This document shows, one piece after another, positions 5,831 through 5,889 of a stretch of DNA of 5,889 nucleotides; the stretch's first letter is position 1; each line of letters begins with the position of its first letter. The stretch is from the NCBI GenBank assembly GCA_963205465.1, contig CAUJKG010000031.1, positions 1 through 5,889 on the forward strand, read 5' to 3'. Position numbers and translations under genes: made by a program. The notes beneath the pieces were generated by a model that was given only the letters and a program-made list of their open reading frames with translations, was not told the origin of the DNA and did no database searches. Source of the DNA: Pseudomonadota bacterium (lineage in GTDB: Bacteria > Pseudomonadota > Alphaproteobacteria > Rhizobiales > Xanthobacteraceae).

Positions 5831-5889
5831 GTGTCGCGATCACGTCGCAGCCGGCATAGATGAAACCGCCGACGCCCGCTGCCTTGTAG
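5791..5889 (-). repeat. Right arm of long inverted repeat (inverted mutA 3' end)
   Basis: The reverse complement of this segment reproduces the mutA 3' end and the start of the palindromic repeat with four substitutions. The spacer between arms is 93 bases (5698-5790). The repeat reaches the last base, so its full length is unknown. Confidence 0.95.
5805..5889 (-). CDS. C-terminal end of a second, inverted mutA copy (partial)
   Basis: Read on the minus strand from 5888, this gives 27 MutA residues, from YKAAGVGGFIYAGCDVIA to TLTEAHAKL, followed by TAA at 5807-5805. Compared with the forward copy there is one silent change (ACC to ACA), one Asp-to-Glu change and the retained stop. It could be the tail of a complete convergent mutA gene beyond the window, a dead fragment, or an artefact of foldback DNA. 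The sequence match is certain; whether it is an expressed gene cannot be judged here. Confidence 0.5.
   Translation of the reverse strand, partial: YKAAGVGGFIYAGCDVIATLTEAHAKL

Overview
The window is high-GC DNA with densely packed genes and is most likely from an alphaproteobacterium of the Rhizobiales (Bradyrhizobium, Rhodopseudomonas, Afipia and relatives). I base this on the protein sequences (the alphaproteobacterial FolP variant, and a DUF4332 protein beside fol genes) and on a GTCATTCCGG...CCGGAAT-type palindromic repeat of the kind I know from intergenic DNA of that group. This placement is from memory and was not searched.

Layout. On the minus strand, 1-1263 holds the first 421 codons of a HerA-like ATPase of the DUF853/YjgR family; its 3' end lies outside the window. 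A divergent control region of about 330 bases (1264-1593) follows, with a promoter candidate on each strand. The remaining genes lie on the plus strand: a small DUF4332 helix-hairpin-helix-like protein (1594-2046); three folate-biosynthesis genes, folP (2100-2939), folB (2936-3304) and folK (3297-3782), whose ends overlap; and, after a 71-base gap, mutA (from 3854), the small non-catalytic subunit of methylmalonyl-CoA mutase.

Function. FolB and FolK act in consecutive steps from dihydroneopterin to 6-hydroxymethyl-dihydropterin pyrophosphate. FolP then joins that product to p-aminobenzoate to give dihydropteroate, so three consecutive steps of folate synthesis form one translationally coupled block. 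MutA belongs to propionate/methylmalonyl-CoA metabolism; its large catalytic partner (mutB/scpA) would normally follow it but is not in the window.

The unusual part is the right end. About 91 bases of the mutA 3' end (from 5599) reappear in inverted orientation up to the last base (5889). The arms, counted with the adjoining repeat ends, are 99 bases long and match at 95. Between them is a palindromic repeat of about 115 bases. The forward mutA has TAC where the inverted copy has a TAA stop, so the forward frame runs on for 49 codons through the palindrome and into antisense mutA sequence. This may be a real tail-to-tail duplication, a foldback rearrangement or an assembly/amplification artefact; the window alone cannot decide. 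I see no CRISPR array, tRNA, rRNA, transposase or phage gene, and nothing that clearly amounts to a new defence or mobile system.
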